64,000 bases of DNA from positions 3,755,501-3,819,500 of the forward strand of contig NZ_CP012602.1 of assembly GCF_001278805.1 (NCBI RefSeq), written 5' to 3'. A program made the position numbers and the translations under genes. The stretch is from Bacillus sp. FJAT-18017 (GTDB lineage Bacteria; Bacillota; Bacilli; Bacillales; Cytobacillaceae). Below the pieces are notes generated by a model that saw only the letters and a list, made by a program, of their open reading frames with translations, searched no databases and was not told the DNA's origin. This document shows, one piece after another, positions 27,905 to 35,861 of this stretch. Positions within the stretch are counted from its first letter, which is position 1. Each line of letters starts with the position of its first letter.

Positions 27905-28876
27905 TCATCCAGAATTTCTTGACATTAATTCAATCCTTAACGGTTCCGGTACATAATCAAACTGTTTATCAAGGAGTTTAAATAATGTTTGGGCGGCAAT
28001 TATCCCCCACTCTTTCCGAGGAACCCTTATTGTTGTTAAAGATGGGGTGAAATATTGAGCAACATAAATATCATCAAAGCCAATGACTGCGATATCCCCA
28101 GGTACATCCAGCCCCTTTTCCTTTACAGCCCTTATTGCTCCCATCGCCATCTCATCATTGGCGCATACGAATGCGCTCGGTAAATCGCTGCCCATGCGCT
28201 CCAAGTACTCACTCATACTTTGATAACCACTTAACTCGGTAAAATCCGCTCTCAGGATATCCTGTTCCTGAAAACTTAGTTTTTGTAGCTTAAGCCCTTC
28301 CAAGAAACCGTTAAACCGGGATTCGCCATCATACGATAGCTGTGAACCCGAGATAAAGCCAATCCTTTTGTGCCCTTTATCAACAAGATAGTCCACGACT
28401 CTGACCGAGCCCAGGGCATTTGGAAGGAGGATATTCCTTATAAACGGGCTCTTCACCTCCCTGTCCATGACAATCAGTGGAAGCTTTTCATTTGCTATAG
28501 ATAGGAGTAATTCATCATCCATATGGAAATTCAGAATAATTGCTCCATCCACATAGCGTTCTATCAGCAACCGGTGCTTATCGACTGAAGCGCATACAAC
28601 CAACTCATATCCGTTCTTTATGACTTCATCCTGAATGCCTTCAACCATTTCCGAGAAAAAAGGTCCTGTAAACCCACTCAGAAACAAGCCAATAATATTA
28701 GTCTTCCTTTCCTTTAGGTTTTTTGCCAGCCCATTCGGGCGGTAGCCTATCTCCTTTACAACCTCCAGAACCTTTTGCCTAGTTTCTTCTGAAATAAGGC
28801 TGCTGCCATTTATTGAATAAGACGCAGTAGAAACACTGACACCAGCCTGTTTTGCCACATCTTTTAACGTTACCAC
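27905..28876 (-). CDS. LacI-family transcriptional regulator (second copy)
   Basis: A 323-residue LacI/GalR regulator. The frame is open to 28924, but the GTG at 28876 behind AGAGGGTGGAG gives the standard N-terminus (VTLKDVAKQAGVSVSTASYS). The hinge region NGLAKNLKERK is followed by the effector domain with MDREV and SYDGESRFNGFLEGL. It is the first gene of the 12-gene operon, and its promoter and leader carry four copies of the TGAAACGTTTCA operator, so autoregulation is very likely. It is similar throughout to the LacI protein at 8362-9339. The operon's sugar transporters and glycosidases would be induced when an imported oligosaccharide binds it; this follows from family knowledge. Confidence 0.93.
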   Translation of the reverse strand: MVTLKDVAKQAGVSVSTASYSINGSSLISEETRQKVLEVVKEIGYRPNGLAKNLKERKTNIIGLFLSGFTGPFFSEMVEGIQDEVIKNGYELVVCASVDKHRLLIERYVDGAIILNFHMDDELLLSIANEKLPLIVMDREVKSPFIRNILLPNALGSVRVVDYLVDKGHKRIGFISGSQLSYDGESRFNGFLEGLKLQKLSFQEQDILRADFTELSGYQSMSEYLERMGSDLPSAFVCANDEMAMGAIRAVKEKGLDVPGDIAVIGFDDIYVAQYFTPSLTTIRVPRKEWGIIAAQTLFKLLDKQFDYVPEPLRIELMSRNSG

Positions 28877-28892
28877 CGTTCTCCACCCTCTA

Positions 28893-28908
28893 ATTGAAAC
28901 GTTCCAAT
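28893..28908. promoter_or_regulatory. LacI operator O1 (leader of lacI copy 2)
   Basis: ATTGAAACGTTCCAAT, the 16-bp operator with one mismatched pair, lying between the promoter and the ribosome binding site of the LacI gene. Confidence 0.65.
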
Positions 28909-28937
28909 TTAATAAAAATCTCAATCCATTTTCTTTT

Positions 28938-28953
28938 ATTGAAACGTTTCAAT
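28938..28953. promoter_or_regulatory. LacI operator O2
   Basis: A perfect 16-bp palindrome identical to the one at 2641-2656. It lies in the leader, about 55 bp downstream of the inferred transcription start of the 12-gene operon. Confidence 0.8.
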
Positions 28954-28993
28954 AGAGTCGTAAAAAAATATTTATAAATCTATCTTTTTAACT

Positions 28994-29007
28994 TTGAAAC
29001 GTTTCAA
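28994..29007. promoter_or_regulatory. LacI operator O3, at the transcription start
   Basis: A perfect 14-bp palindrome TTGAAACGTTTCAA that begins 8 bp downstream of the -10 box at 29015-29020 and so covers the expected start of transcription. Confidence 0.75.
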
Positions 29008-29014
29008 TAACTCT

Positions 29015-29043
29015 ATTATAAATTCGAAGGAAAACGTTTTCAA
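29015..29043 (-). promoter_or_regulatory. promoter of the 12-gene operon with operator O4 on the -35
   Basis: On the minus strand TTGAAA (29038-29043) and TATAAT (29015-29020) are exactly 17 bp apart. A 12-bp palindrome GAAAACGTTTTC (29030-29041) overlaps the -35 box and is probably a fourth operator. Repressor bound here and at O3 would block polymerase directly. Confidence 0.75.
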
Positions 29044-29106
29044 TAGGGTTTTTGAAAAAAATTAAAAAGTTTGTCGAATTTGGTAAAACTGTGATTTAGT
29101 ACAAAT

Positions 29107-29604
29107 TTATATAATTTTTTGCAACTCAATGCGGCTATGGGTATCGAGTAACTGAGTATTTGGAATTTCACAGCGTTTCCCGTCCATATCGGTAATAACA
29201 AGTCTATCTCGTCCAATGAACTGAATATGCTCATGGATATTCGGCATAATCAGCTGCACGTCCCCACGGTCAGTCTCAAGTTTAAACAGCCAAAGTCCCG
29301 TTTCTTCGCTTATAGTCTTCACTTTCAAAACAGTAGGAATTATATAGCGTATACGGAGTTCTTTCTTTACTTCAAGCCTACTCTCCTGATCGAGTTCCTC
29401 TATGTCGCGAATTACCCCAAGCTCTTGCTCACTTTTATGCCAGACGGATATGAACATTGCCGGCTTTTTAAAAGGAAAAGCCTGATACAGCGTTATCCCC
29501 GAATAAGAAGTACCATCTATAACAGCACACAGGATTCCTCCAGGGTTTCGCTTAAAGGAAATGTCATTTGGCTCGAATATGGTAATGTCAAATGGGTCTT
29601 TCAT
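29107..29604 (-). CDS. DUF1854 protein, partner of the ABC exporter
   Basis: A 165-residue soluble protein of the DUF1854 type. The ATG at 29604 overlaps the exporter's TGA by one base (TGATG), with AAAAGGAG upstream, so the pair is translationally coupled. Visible features are the N-terminal 'FDITIFEPNDISFKRNPGGI', a YxGITLYQAFPF segment, and a C-terminal 'QFIGRDRLVITDMDGKRCEI'. There is no signal peptide or membrane segment. DUF1854 proteins are usually encoded beside this kind of ABC transporter and are sometimes labelled cyanophycin-associated; no cyanophycin gene is present here. The function is unknown; a regulatory or accessory subunit of the exporter is the simplest guess. Confidence 0.8.
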   Translation of the reverse strand: MKDPFDITIFEPNDISFKRNPGGILCAVIDGTSYSGITLYQAFPFKKPAMFISVWHKSEQELGVIRDIEELDQESRLEVKKELRIRYIIPTVLKVKTISEETGLWLFKLETDRGDVQLIMPNIHEHIQFIGRDRLVITDMDGKRCEIPNTQLLDTHSRIELQKII

Positions 29605-31790
29605 CAAACCTCAACTCCTTTTATTTTTGACAATTCCTTTTGAGCCTCCACCAATTTAAAATATATTCCTTTTTCATTGAGCAATTGGTCATGTGTCCCA
29701 ACCTCTGCTATATTCCCATTATCAATAACGACAAGCCTGTCCGCATTCCTTAGTGTCGAAAGACGATGGGCAATTGCGAAAGTAGTTCTTCCCTTTACAA
29801 GGCGGGAAATCGCCTCCTGTATTTTCCGTTCCGTTTCGGTATCAACAGAAGCAGTCGCCTCATCTAAAATTAAAATCCGTGGGTCATGAAGAATGGCACG
29901 AGCAATCGCAATCCTCTGCTTTTGCCCCCCGGATAAACGTTGTCCGCGTTCCCCTACCTGTGAATCATACCCATCTGCCATTTTTACAATAAAGTCGTGA
30001 GCATTGGCGATTTTAGCCGCCCTCATAATTTCTTCCGGAGTAGCATCTGGCTTTGAATAGGCAATATTTTCAGAGATAGTCCCCGCAAACAGGAATGTTT
30101 CCTGCAGGACAACACCGATATGTTTGTGCAAATCCTCTTGTTTAATATTTCTCAAATCGATTCCGTCAATCGTTATCTTTCCCTCATCGGGATCATAAAA
30201 GCGATTAATCAGGTTGATCAATGTCGATTTACCTGCCCCAGAATGTCCTACAAGACCGATCATCTCACCTGGCTGGACTGATAGATTTAGATTTTTCAAG
30301 TTGGGATTATGTTTTTCGTATCCAAAAGTTACCCCTTCAATTTTTACGGCCCCTTTCACTCTCTGTAAGGATACAGCCTCCCGGCTATCTGGTACTTCTG
30401 ATGCAGTATCCATAATCTCAAATATACGGTCGGCAGCCGCTATCGCCTGGCTTAGCCAGTTAATCATTTGATTGAACCATTGCAGCGGCCCAAAAAAGAT
30501 CCCCAAGTAAGCAACAAATGCCATAAGCGTACCAAGTGTAATCTCTTCCCGCAGAACGGAAGCGCCCCCAAAATACCAGACCATGAGGATACCTATACCT
30601 GTCAGGAACGAAAAAAGCGGGAAAATTGCTTGCCACATTCCATCCGTTTTGATTGTTTGTGCAATAAGTTTGTCATTTCCAGCCATATATCGATTTCTTT
30701 CCTGGGCCTCCTGGCCGAATGCCTTAACAACCCGAATGCCTTGGAGTGAATCACCTACGACAATATTTAAACGATTTATCGCTTGCCATTGCTTATACCA
30801 AAGGGTGTTAATTTTTGGCCAGATTTTCAGAGAAAACAGGATAACTATTGGTGTTGGCAGGATTGCAAGCAGCGCAAGCTTCCAACTCAAACTGAACATA
30901 AGAAACACAATGGCAATCAACATAATGAATTGCCCGCCTATCCATAGGATCCCGTCTGTCAGAAACTGCCTGATTGCCTCTGCATCACTATTAACACGCC
31001 CGATAAATTGAGAGGTCTGTCTCCGGTCAAAATAGCTGAGTGACAGCTTCATCAAGGATTGGTAGATATCTTTGCGGATATCTCCCATGATGTTACTGCC
31101 AATCCAAACACCCAATATACCTCTTAGCGTTTGCATTACGGTTAGAAGCAAACTGGTTACACCGAGTGCAAGGACAAAGGTTCCCAACGCCCCGCCAAAG
31201 TCTCTTGGTTGAAGGACATCATCAACTATGATTTTGGTAATGTAAGGCGGTGCCAGCTCCAACAGTGTTGCCATAATGAGCAGAATGACCGCTATAATCG
31301 TTTTGTTTCGATAAGGCTTGGTATAGGTAAATAAACGTCGTATTACTTTCTTCTTGTCCACACAAACCGGACAAACACTCGAACCTTCCTGGAGCGGCCT
31401 TTTACAGCCTGGGCAAATCCTTGGAAAATCCTTGGAAGAGATGACAGGGATCGGCTCATTATTCACCAGGCTGATAATCATTTTTACCGCAAATGAAAAT
31501 GTACTTGTCAATGATGAGGTAAAACGAACAAGGGCGACATCTTCATCTTTGTACGTTTCTATTACTAGACAGCCTCCCCCTATATAGTGGTCCAAAATAG
31601 CCCCTTGGATATAAGCAACGGGGATTTCTTTCAGCAACCTCCCGTCAGTTCCATACACCGCAACCTTTACCTCATCAATAACTAACCAGTTTCCCTCAAA
31701 ATTGCCCTCCTCGTTTATGTCTGCTTTTGCTGAAAATAACACAGGCCTATCAAATACAATGTTTTTTGGAAGTGAGTCAAGTACGGGCAT
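29604..31790 (-). CDS. ABC exporter (fused membrane and ATPase domains) with N-terminal zinc ribbon
   Basis: A 728-residue half-transporter of the LmrA/MsbA type. The frame opens at 31823, but AGGAGG before the ATG at 31790 decides the start. Residues 1-110 form a beta-rich domain; 126-143 hold two Cys pairs (CPGC ... CPVC), a zinc ribbon; six membrane helices follow from about 160; the C-terminal ATPase has Walker A GHSGAGKST, signature LSGGQKQRI and Walker B ILILDEATASVD. It pairs with the DUF1854 gene overlapping its stop. Such exporters move lipids, peptides or glycans outwards. The family has cyclic beta-1,2-glucan exporters (NdvA/ChvA) as distant relatives, which is suggestive here but not evidence. 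It is divergent from the sulfatase gene and shares its intergenic region. Confidence 0.88.
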   Translation of the reverse strand: MPVLDSLPKNIVFDRPVLFSAKADINEEGNFEGNWLVIDEVKVAVYGTDGRLLKEIPVAYIQGAILDHYIGGGCLVIETYKDEDVALVRFTSSLTSTFSFAVKMIISLVNNEPIPVISSKDFPRICPGCKRPLQEGSSVCPVCVDKKKVIRRLFTYTKPYRNKTIIAVILLIMATLLELAPPYITKIIVDDVLQPRDFGGALGTFVLALGVTSLLLTVMQTLRGILGVWIGSNIMGDIRKDIYQSLMKLSLSYFDRRQTSQFIGRVNSDAEAIRQFLTDGILWIGGQFIMLIAIVFLMFSLSWKLALLAILPTPIVILFSLKIWPKINTLWYKQWQAINRLNIVVGDSLQGIRVVKAFGQEAQERNRYMAGNDKLIAQTIKTDGMWQAIFPLFSFLTGIGILMVWYFGGASVLREEITLGTLMAFVAYLGIFFGPLQWFNQMINWLSQAIAAADRIFEIMDTASEVPDSREAVSLQRVKGAVKIEGVTFGYEKHNPNLKNLNLSVQPGEMIGLVGHSGAGKSTLINLINRFYDPDEGKITIDGIDLRNIKQEDLHKHIGVVLQETFLFAGTISENIAYSKPDATPEEIMRAAKIANAHDFIVKMADGYDSQVGERGQRLSGGQKQRIAIARAILHDPRILILDEATASVDTETERKIQEAISRLVKGRTTFAIAHRLSTLRNADRLVVIDNGNIAEVGTHDQLLNEKGIYFKLVEAQKELSKIKGVEV

Positions 31791-31846
31791 AAGACCTCCT
31801 ATAAAGTTATTTTTGATCCTCATTCTTTAAAGATGAATCGGTTCTA

Positions 31847-31875
31847 ATTATATTTTCAAAATAGTCAGTTAACAA
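31847..31875 (-). promoter_or_regulatory. sigma-A promoter of the ABC exporter-DUF1854 unit
   Basis: On the minus strand TTGTTA (31870-31875) and TATAAT (31847-31852) are separated by 17 bp. No operator palindrome overlaps it; the nearest one, at 31973, is about 100 bp away on the sulfatase promoter. Confidence 0.6.
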
Positions 31876-31938
31876 GCCCCTATTTTAATTCTTTTGTCGT
31901 TATAGATAAGTAGGGGATGTCACGTGCATGACTATTTA

Positions 31939-31967
31939 TTGAACTATCAATATTTTCTGTATATAAT
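31939..31967 (+). promoter_or_regulatory. sigma-A promoter of the sulfatase gene
   Basis: TTGAAC (31939-31944) and TATAAT (31962-31967) are separated by 17 bp, upstream of the sulfatase ATG at 32027. Confidence 0.7.
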
Positions 31968-31970
31968 CGA

Positions 31971-31984
31971 GTGAAACGTTTCGA
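31971..31984. promoter_or_regulatory. LacI-type operator on the sulfatase transcription start
   Basis: GTGAAACGTTTCGA contains the 10-bp perfect core GAAACGTTTC (31973-31982). The core begins 6 bp after the -10 box, where transcription should start. It matches the operators of the GH3 unit and the 12-gene operon. Confidence 0.7.
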
Positions 31985-32026
31985 TAATTTTGGAATAATT
32001 TTTTACTAATCTGGAAAGGAAGTATA

Positions 32027-33496
32027 ATGGGAATGAAGATTCTTTATATCGATGTGGATTCCTTAAGACCTGACCATATAGGTGCATACGGCTATCATCG
32101 TGACACAACTCCAAATATTGACAGCCTTGCTGAGCGCGGCGTCCGATTTACAAATTATTATGCATCTGACGCACCGTGTGCTCCTTCACGGACAGCACTG
32201 TTCAGCTCTCGTTTTGGAATACATAATGGTTTGGTCAATCATGGAGGGACCCAAGGTGATGTTAGAAGAATTGGACCTAATCGGCCTTTTAACTATCATC
32301 ATACGGAATATCAGGCATGGGTGGATAAATTAAGATTCAGAGACTTCCATACTGTAATGATTAGCCCTTTTCCCGGGCGGCATGCGGCTTGGCACGTGAC
32401 TGAAGGATTTCTTGAAGTCCATGATACAGGTAAACATGCCGGAGAGACTGCGGGTGATGTTTCGAAGGAAGCAATCCGATGGATAAAAGAAAAAGGCTCT
32501 GAAAAGGAAGACTGGTTCCTCTATCTTAACTTTTGGGATCCACATACTCCTTACCGAACGCCGCCGGATTATGGGAATCCTTTTAAGGATGATCCGCCAC
32601 CAGAGTGGCTCACGGAAGAAATAATCGCTAAGCAGCGTGACAGCTATGGACCAATGGGGGCACGAGACTTGATTCAGAGAAACCTATGGCCCGGCCTTCC
32701 TAAGGAAATTGCTTCCCGAGAAGATTTCAAAAAATGGATTGATGGCTATGACACAGCCATCCGACATGTCGATGACCATATAGGAGTGTTATTTGACGCT
32801 CTTGAAGAACAAGGGATATTAGAGGAAACCATTATCATAATTTCAGCCGATCATGGGGAAAACCAGGGTGAACTGAACATTTACGGCGACCATCAAACCG
32901 CAGACCATATAACAAGCCGAATTCCGTGCATCATTGCCGGGCCTGGAATCAAGCAAGGCCATACAGATGAGGACTTTCATTATCAAATCGACTTCGGCCC
33001 GACCGTTACTGAGCTAGTTGGCAGTGAAGTGAGTAAAAGATGGGATGGCGTGAGCTTTTTGCCTGCCATCACGAAGGGCGAATCTGCTGGGCGTGAGTAT
33101 CTTGTAGTCAGCCAGCAGGCATGGTCATGCCAGCGTTCGGTCCGTTTCGATAACTGGATGCTAATCCGTACCTATCACGATGGATTAAAGGAATTCCCGG
33201 ACATCATGTTATTTGATATTGATCAAGATCACCATGAGACAATTAATCTCGCGGATGAACGCCCTGATGTGGTCGGCAAAGGACTGCGGCTCTTGGATGG
33301 CTGGGTAGCGGAACAGATGAAAATCGCTGACATCCCTATTGATCCAATGTGGAATGTAATTCACGAAGGAGGCCCATTCCATACTAGGGGAGACTTCACC
33401 CTGGACGGTTATTTGGATAAACTTCGTAATGAGGGGCGCAATGCTGCTGCAGAGCGATTGGAGCACCGCTATCGTCCGGGAAAATTTACAGTCTAG
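32027..33496 (+). CDS. Cys-type sulfatase (cytoplasmic)
   Basis: A 489-residue type I sulfatase, with GGAAAGGAAGT before the ATG. It has the metal-binding DVDSLRPDHIG near the N-terminus (Asp9, Asp11) and the sulfatase signature CAPSRTALFSSRFG, whose Cys51 is the residue turned into formylglycine; the second metal site lies in SADHGEN. There is no signal peptide, so it would remove sulfate from molecules inside the cell. The CxPSR form can be matured by anaerobic sulfatase-maturing enzymes, and one is encoded convergently just downstream. Its promoter carries the same operator as the glycoside-hydrolase operons, so it belongs to that regulon; I infer a sulfated sugar among the imported substrates. 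A phosphonate-hydrolase-like or phosphodiesterase activity is the main alternative. Confidence 0.88.
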   Translation: MGMKILYIDVDSLRPDHIGAYGYHRDTTPNIDSLAERGVRFTNYYASDAPCAPSRTALFSSRFGIHNGLVNHGGTQGDVRRIGPNRPFNYHHTEYQAWVDKLRFRDFHTVMISPFPGRHAAWHVTEGFLEVHDTGKHAGETAGDVSKEAIRWIKEKGSEKEDWFLYLNFWDPHTPYRTPPDYGNPFKDDPPPEWLTEEIIAKQRDSYGPMGARDLIQRNLWPGLPKEIASREDFKKWIDGYDTAIRHVDDHIGVLFDALEEQGILEETIIIISADHGENQGELNIYGDHQTADHITSRIPCIIAGPGIKQGHTDEDFHYQIDFGPTVTELVGSEVSKRWDGVSFLPAITKGESAGREYLVVSQQAWSCQRSVRFDNWMLIRTYHDGLKEFPDIMLFDIDQDHHETINLADERPDVVGKGLRLLDGWVAEQMKIADIPIDPMWNVIHEGGPFHTRGDFTLDGYLDKLRNEGRNAAAERLEHRYRPGKFTV

Positions 33497-33511
33497 TTAT
33501 CTGCTGACAAT

Positions 33512-33545
33512 AAAAAGCATTGGAGAATTTGCTCCAATGCTTTTT
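33512..33545. terminator. bidirectional terminator between sulfatase and maturase
   Basis: A perfect 14-bp stem (33512-33525 with 33532-33545), loop of 6, with A5 on the left arm and T5 on the right. Its right arm reaches the maturase stop codon at 33544-33546. Confidence 0.85.
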
Positions 33546-34815
33546 ATTTATTTGATGTGCTGACAGCTTTAAGAGGCTCACAGCATTTTTTGAATTTTTT
33601 TCCGCTGCCGCACACGCATGTATCGTTTCGGTCCGGCAGTTTTAAGCCTGTTTCAATATACTCCTGCAGCCAGCGCCTTTTTACGTTTTGCGCCACAATT
33701 TCCATTCGATCATGCGCATAGGAATAGATTTGTTTGTAGCTTTGGCAGAAATAATCCACATCCACAAGTGTTTCATCTTCCCCAAAACTCCACGTCCGAT
33801 TCCGCGGGCATCCACCGTGGCAAAGATTGATATATTTGCAGCTTAGACATTGTTTCGGCAAGTTGGGTTTAAGTTTGAGGAATTCATCATAAAGTGGGCT
33901 GTTTAAGATATCTGTTAAATTGTCACTTCCTACATTGCCAAGCTTATACTTGTCATTGATAAAAAAGTCACAAGGATAGGCATCGCCATTTTGTTCAAGG
34001 ATCAATGTTTTGGGACATGACTTACGGTGAATGCACAGTTCTGCTTCACGGTGAACATAAACGTTCAGCATATTATCGAAAAAACGGACAGATGTCACCG
34101 GCTCACCATCGTTATACCAGACATCAAAGGCCTCGCAAAGGAAGTTTCCATATTCAGCCGGAGTAATCAAATACTCACCTTTTGCATCCGTCTCCTGAGC
34201 CCTAAAATCCATACCTGGTATAAACTGCACAAATGAAAACTTTTCTTGCTTATAAAATTCCATTAACTCCCTTGCTTCTGTTACATTGCCTTCAAGTATG
34301 ACTGTAAGGATATTAAAATCAACATCATAGTTACGCAGGGAGGCAATTCCCCTCATAACACGGTCATAGCTGCCTGCACCTGAACCAGTGACACGTCTTG
34401 AGTCATTTATTTCCTTTGGCCCATCAAGGCTTACCCCAACTAAAAAATTATATTGTTTTAAAAACCGGGCCCATTCATCATTGATTAAAGTGCCGTTTGT
34501 TTGTAACGAGTTACTGATCATCGTATTGGGAGGCGCATACTTTGCCTGAAGCTCGACAATCCTTTCAAAAAAATCCAGGCCTGCCAGCAATGGTTCCCCC
34601 CCTTGCCAGGCAAATTTGGCTACTCCGTTCGATAGTTCCATGTATTCTTTTATAAACTTTTCAAGTACAGCATCATCAATCCGGTCAATCCTACCCGGTT
34701 TCCCTCCACAACGGCTGTAATAGCAGTAATCACACGCTAAATTACATGCTTCCGAAACCGTTTTCCACATTACACCGATATTTCCATTATCGGATGTAAG
34801 GCATCCTGCTGACAT
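33544..34815 (-). CDS. radical SAM anaerobic sulfatase maturase with SEC-C tail
   Basis: A 423-residue radical SAM/SPASM protein. The SAM-binding iron-sulfur motif is Cys24-x3-Cys28-x2-Cys31 (EACNLACDYCYY), followed by WQGGEPLLAG and VGVSLDGP. The SPASM region has 'CIHRKSCPK', 'CDFF' and the cluster 'CLSCKYINLCHGGCPRNR'. All of this matches anaerobic sulfatase-maturing enzymes, which oxidise the sulfatase active-site Cys or Ser to formylglycine. The last 25 residues are an extra SEC-C zinc motif (CVCGSGKKFKKCC), which may help in protein binding. AAAGGGGG precedes the ATG. It is convergent with the sulfatase, the obvious client. Confidence 0.9.
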   Translation of the reverse strand: MSAGCLTSDNGNIGVMWKTVSEACNLACDYCYYSRCGGKPGRIDRIDDAVLEKFIKEYMELSNGVAKFAWQGGEPLLAGLDFFERIVELQAKYAPPNTMISNSLQTNGTLINDEWARFLKQYNFLVGVSLDGPKEINDSRRVTGSGAGSYDRVMRGIASLRNYDVDFNILTVILEGNVTEARELMEFYKQEKFSFVQFIPGMDFRAQETDAKGEYLITPAEYGNFLCEAFDVWYNDGEPVTSVRFFDNMLNVYVHREAELCIHRKSCPKTLILEQNGDAYPCDFFINDKYKLGNVGSDNLTDILNSPLYDEFLKLKPNLPKQCLSCKYINLCHGGCPRNRTWSFGEDETLVDVDYFCQSYKQIYSYAHDRMEIVAQNVKRRWLQEYIETGLKLPDRNDTCVCGSGKKFKKCCEPLKAVSTSNK

Positions 34816-34986
34816 CTGTTTTCCCCCTTTATGTCCAAGCTGTAACTTCCATTGCCCAATTTACAGAATATTAATGTTCAAGAACTTTTTTCTATTGTAA
34901 CATTCTTGCTAAAATATAAATGCGTTATTTGCCAAAAGTCAGACAGACTGCACTTACTAGTAAAAAACTGCAAAAAAGGAGACAAT

Positions 34987-35757
34987 ATGGACTTTCCAAT
35001 TATGACTTTTAATTTACGAGTGGATATTCCAAGTGACCATGAAAATAGCTGGAAATATCGCGCTGACAAAGTTGCAGCAATGATTGCAAAACATAACCCT
35101 GTTATTTTTGGAATACAAGAAGGGCTTTCTTACATGTTGAATGGAATAGTCGATCGTCTGCCTGCCTATAAATGGATTGGACAAGGCCGTGATGGCGGGG
35201 AAAAAGGAGAATACTCAGCAGTCTTGTATCATCAAGATATTTTGTCAGTTATTGATCAAGGGCAATTTTGGTTATCTGAAAAGCCGGAAGTAGCTGGCAG
35301 TAAAAGTTGGGGAACAGCTTTTCCTCGCGTATGTACATGGGGACATTTCCAATTCGTAAAATGTCCGGGGAAGGAGTTTTACTTCTACAATACTCACCTG
35401 GATCATGTAAGCCAGGAAGCTAGGGAAAAAGGAATTCAATTGATTTGGGATTTTATGTTCTCCTATGATGCAAAAACAAACCCAACGTTTTTAACGGGAG
35501 ATTTCAATGTAAACGCCGACAATAATGTCATTAAGTTTTTGCAGAGTAAAAATAATCTGGTTAATGCTTATAGCATTTTCCAAGGTGAGATTGGCTTAAC
35601 TTTTCATAGCTTTTCAGGTGGAGCATCCGGAGAACCAATTGATTATATCTTTGCAACAAAGGATGTCGAATTCAAAAAAGTCTCAGTTGATAGGAGCAAG
35701 ATACATGGTGGCTTTCCATCCGATCATTACCCGGTAATTTTAACGGTTACCATATAA
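34987..35757 (+). CDS. endonuclease/exonuclease/phosphatase (EEP) family protein
   Basis: A 256-residue EEP-fold protein. The frame opens at 34852, but AAAAGGAG seven bases before the ATG at 34987 fixes the start and yields the family's usual opening (FPIMTFNLRVDIP). Conserved catalytic segments are GIQEG (Glu metal ligand), FYFYNTHLDH, LTGDFNVN and PSDHYPVILT. The fold is shared by DNases, sphingomyelinases, inositol phosphatases and similar phosphodiesterases; this short cytoplasmic type is often found with sugar genes, but its substrate is unknown. It is divergent from the sulfatase maturase gene, with 171 bp between the starts. Confidence 0.88.
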   Translation: MDFPIMTFNLRVDIPSDHENSWKYRADKVAAMIAKHNPVIFGIQEGLSYMLNGIVDRLPAYKWIGQGRDGGEKGEYSAVLYHQDILSVIDQGQFWLSEKPEVAGSKSWGTAFPRVCTWGHFQFVKCPGKEFYFYNTHLDHVSQEAREKGIQLIWDFMFSYDAKTNPTFLTGDFNVNADNNVIKFLQSKNNLVNAYSIFQGEIGLTFHSFSGGASGEPIDYIFATKDVEFKKVSVDRSKIHGGFPSDHYPVILTVTI

Positions 35758-35793
35758 AATCCCACTTCTGCCGTCCACCTTCACTTGTAAAAA

Positions 35794-35820
35794 AAACCGC
35801 TTGCGGTTAGCAAGCGGTTT
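35794..35820 (-). terminator. terminator of ahpCF (also after the EEP gene)
   Basis: An 11-bp perfect stem (35794-35804 with 35810-35820) and a 5-nt loop. On the minus strand it is followed by an unbroken T-run, so it mainly ends the ahpCF transcript. Confidence 0.8.
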
Positions 35821-35861
35821 CCTGTAACTCTCCTACAAAGCTGAAACAGCTTGGGGACAGT

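Noticed and set aside
29107..31790. Cyanophycin metabolism locus, suggested by the DUF1854/ABC pair.
   Set aside because: No cyanophycin synthetase or cyanophycinase gene is present in the window.
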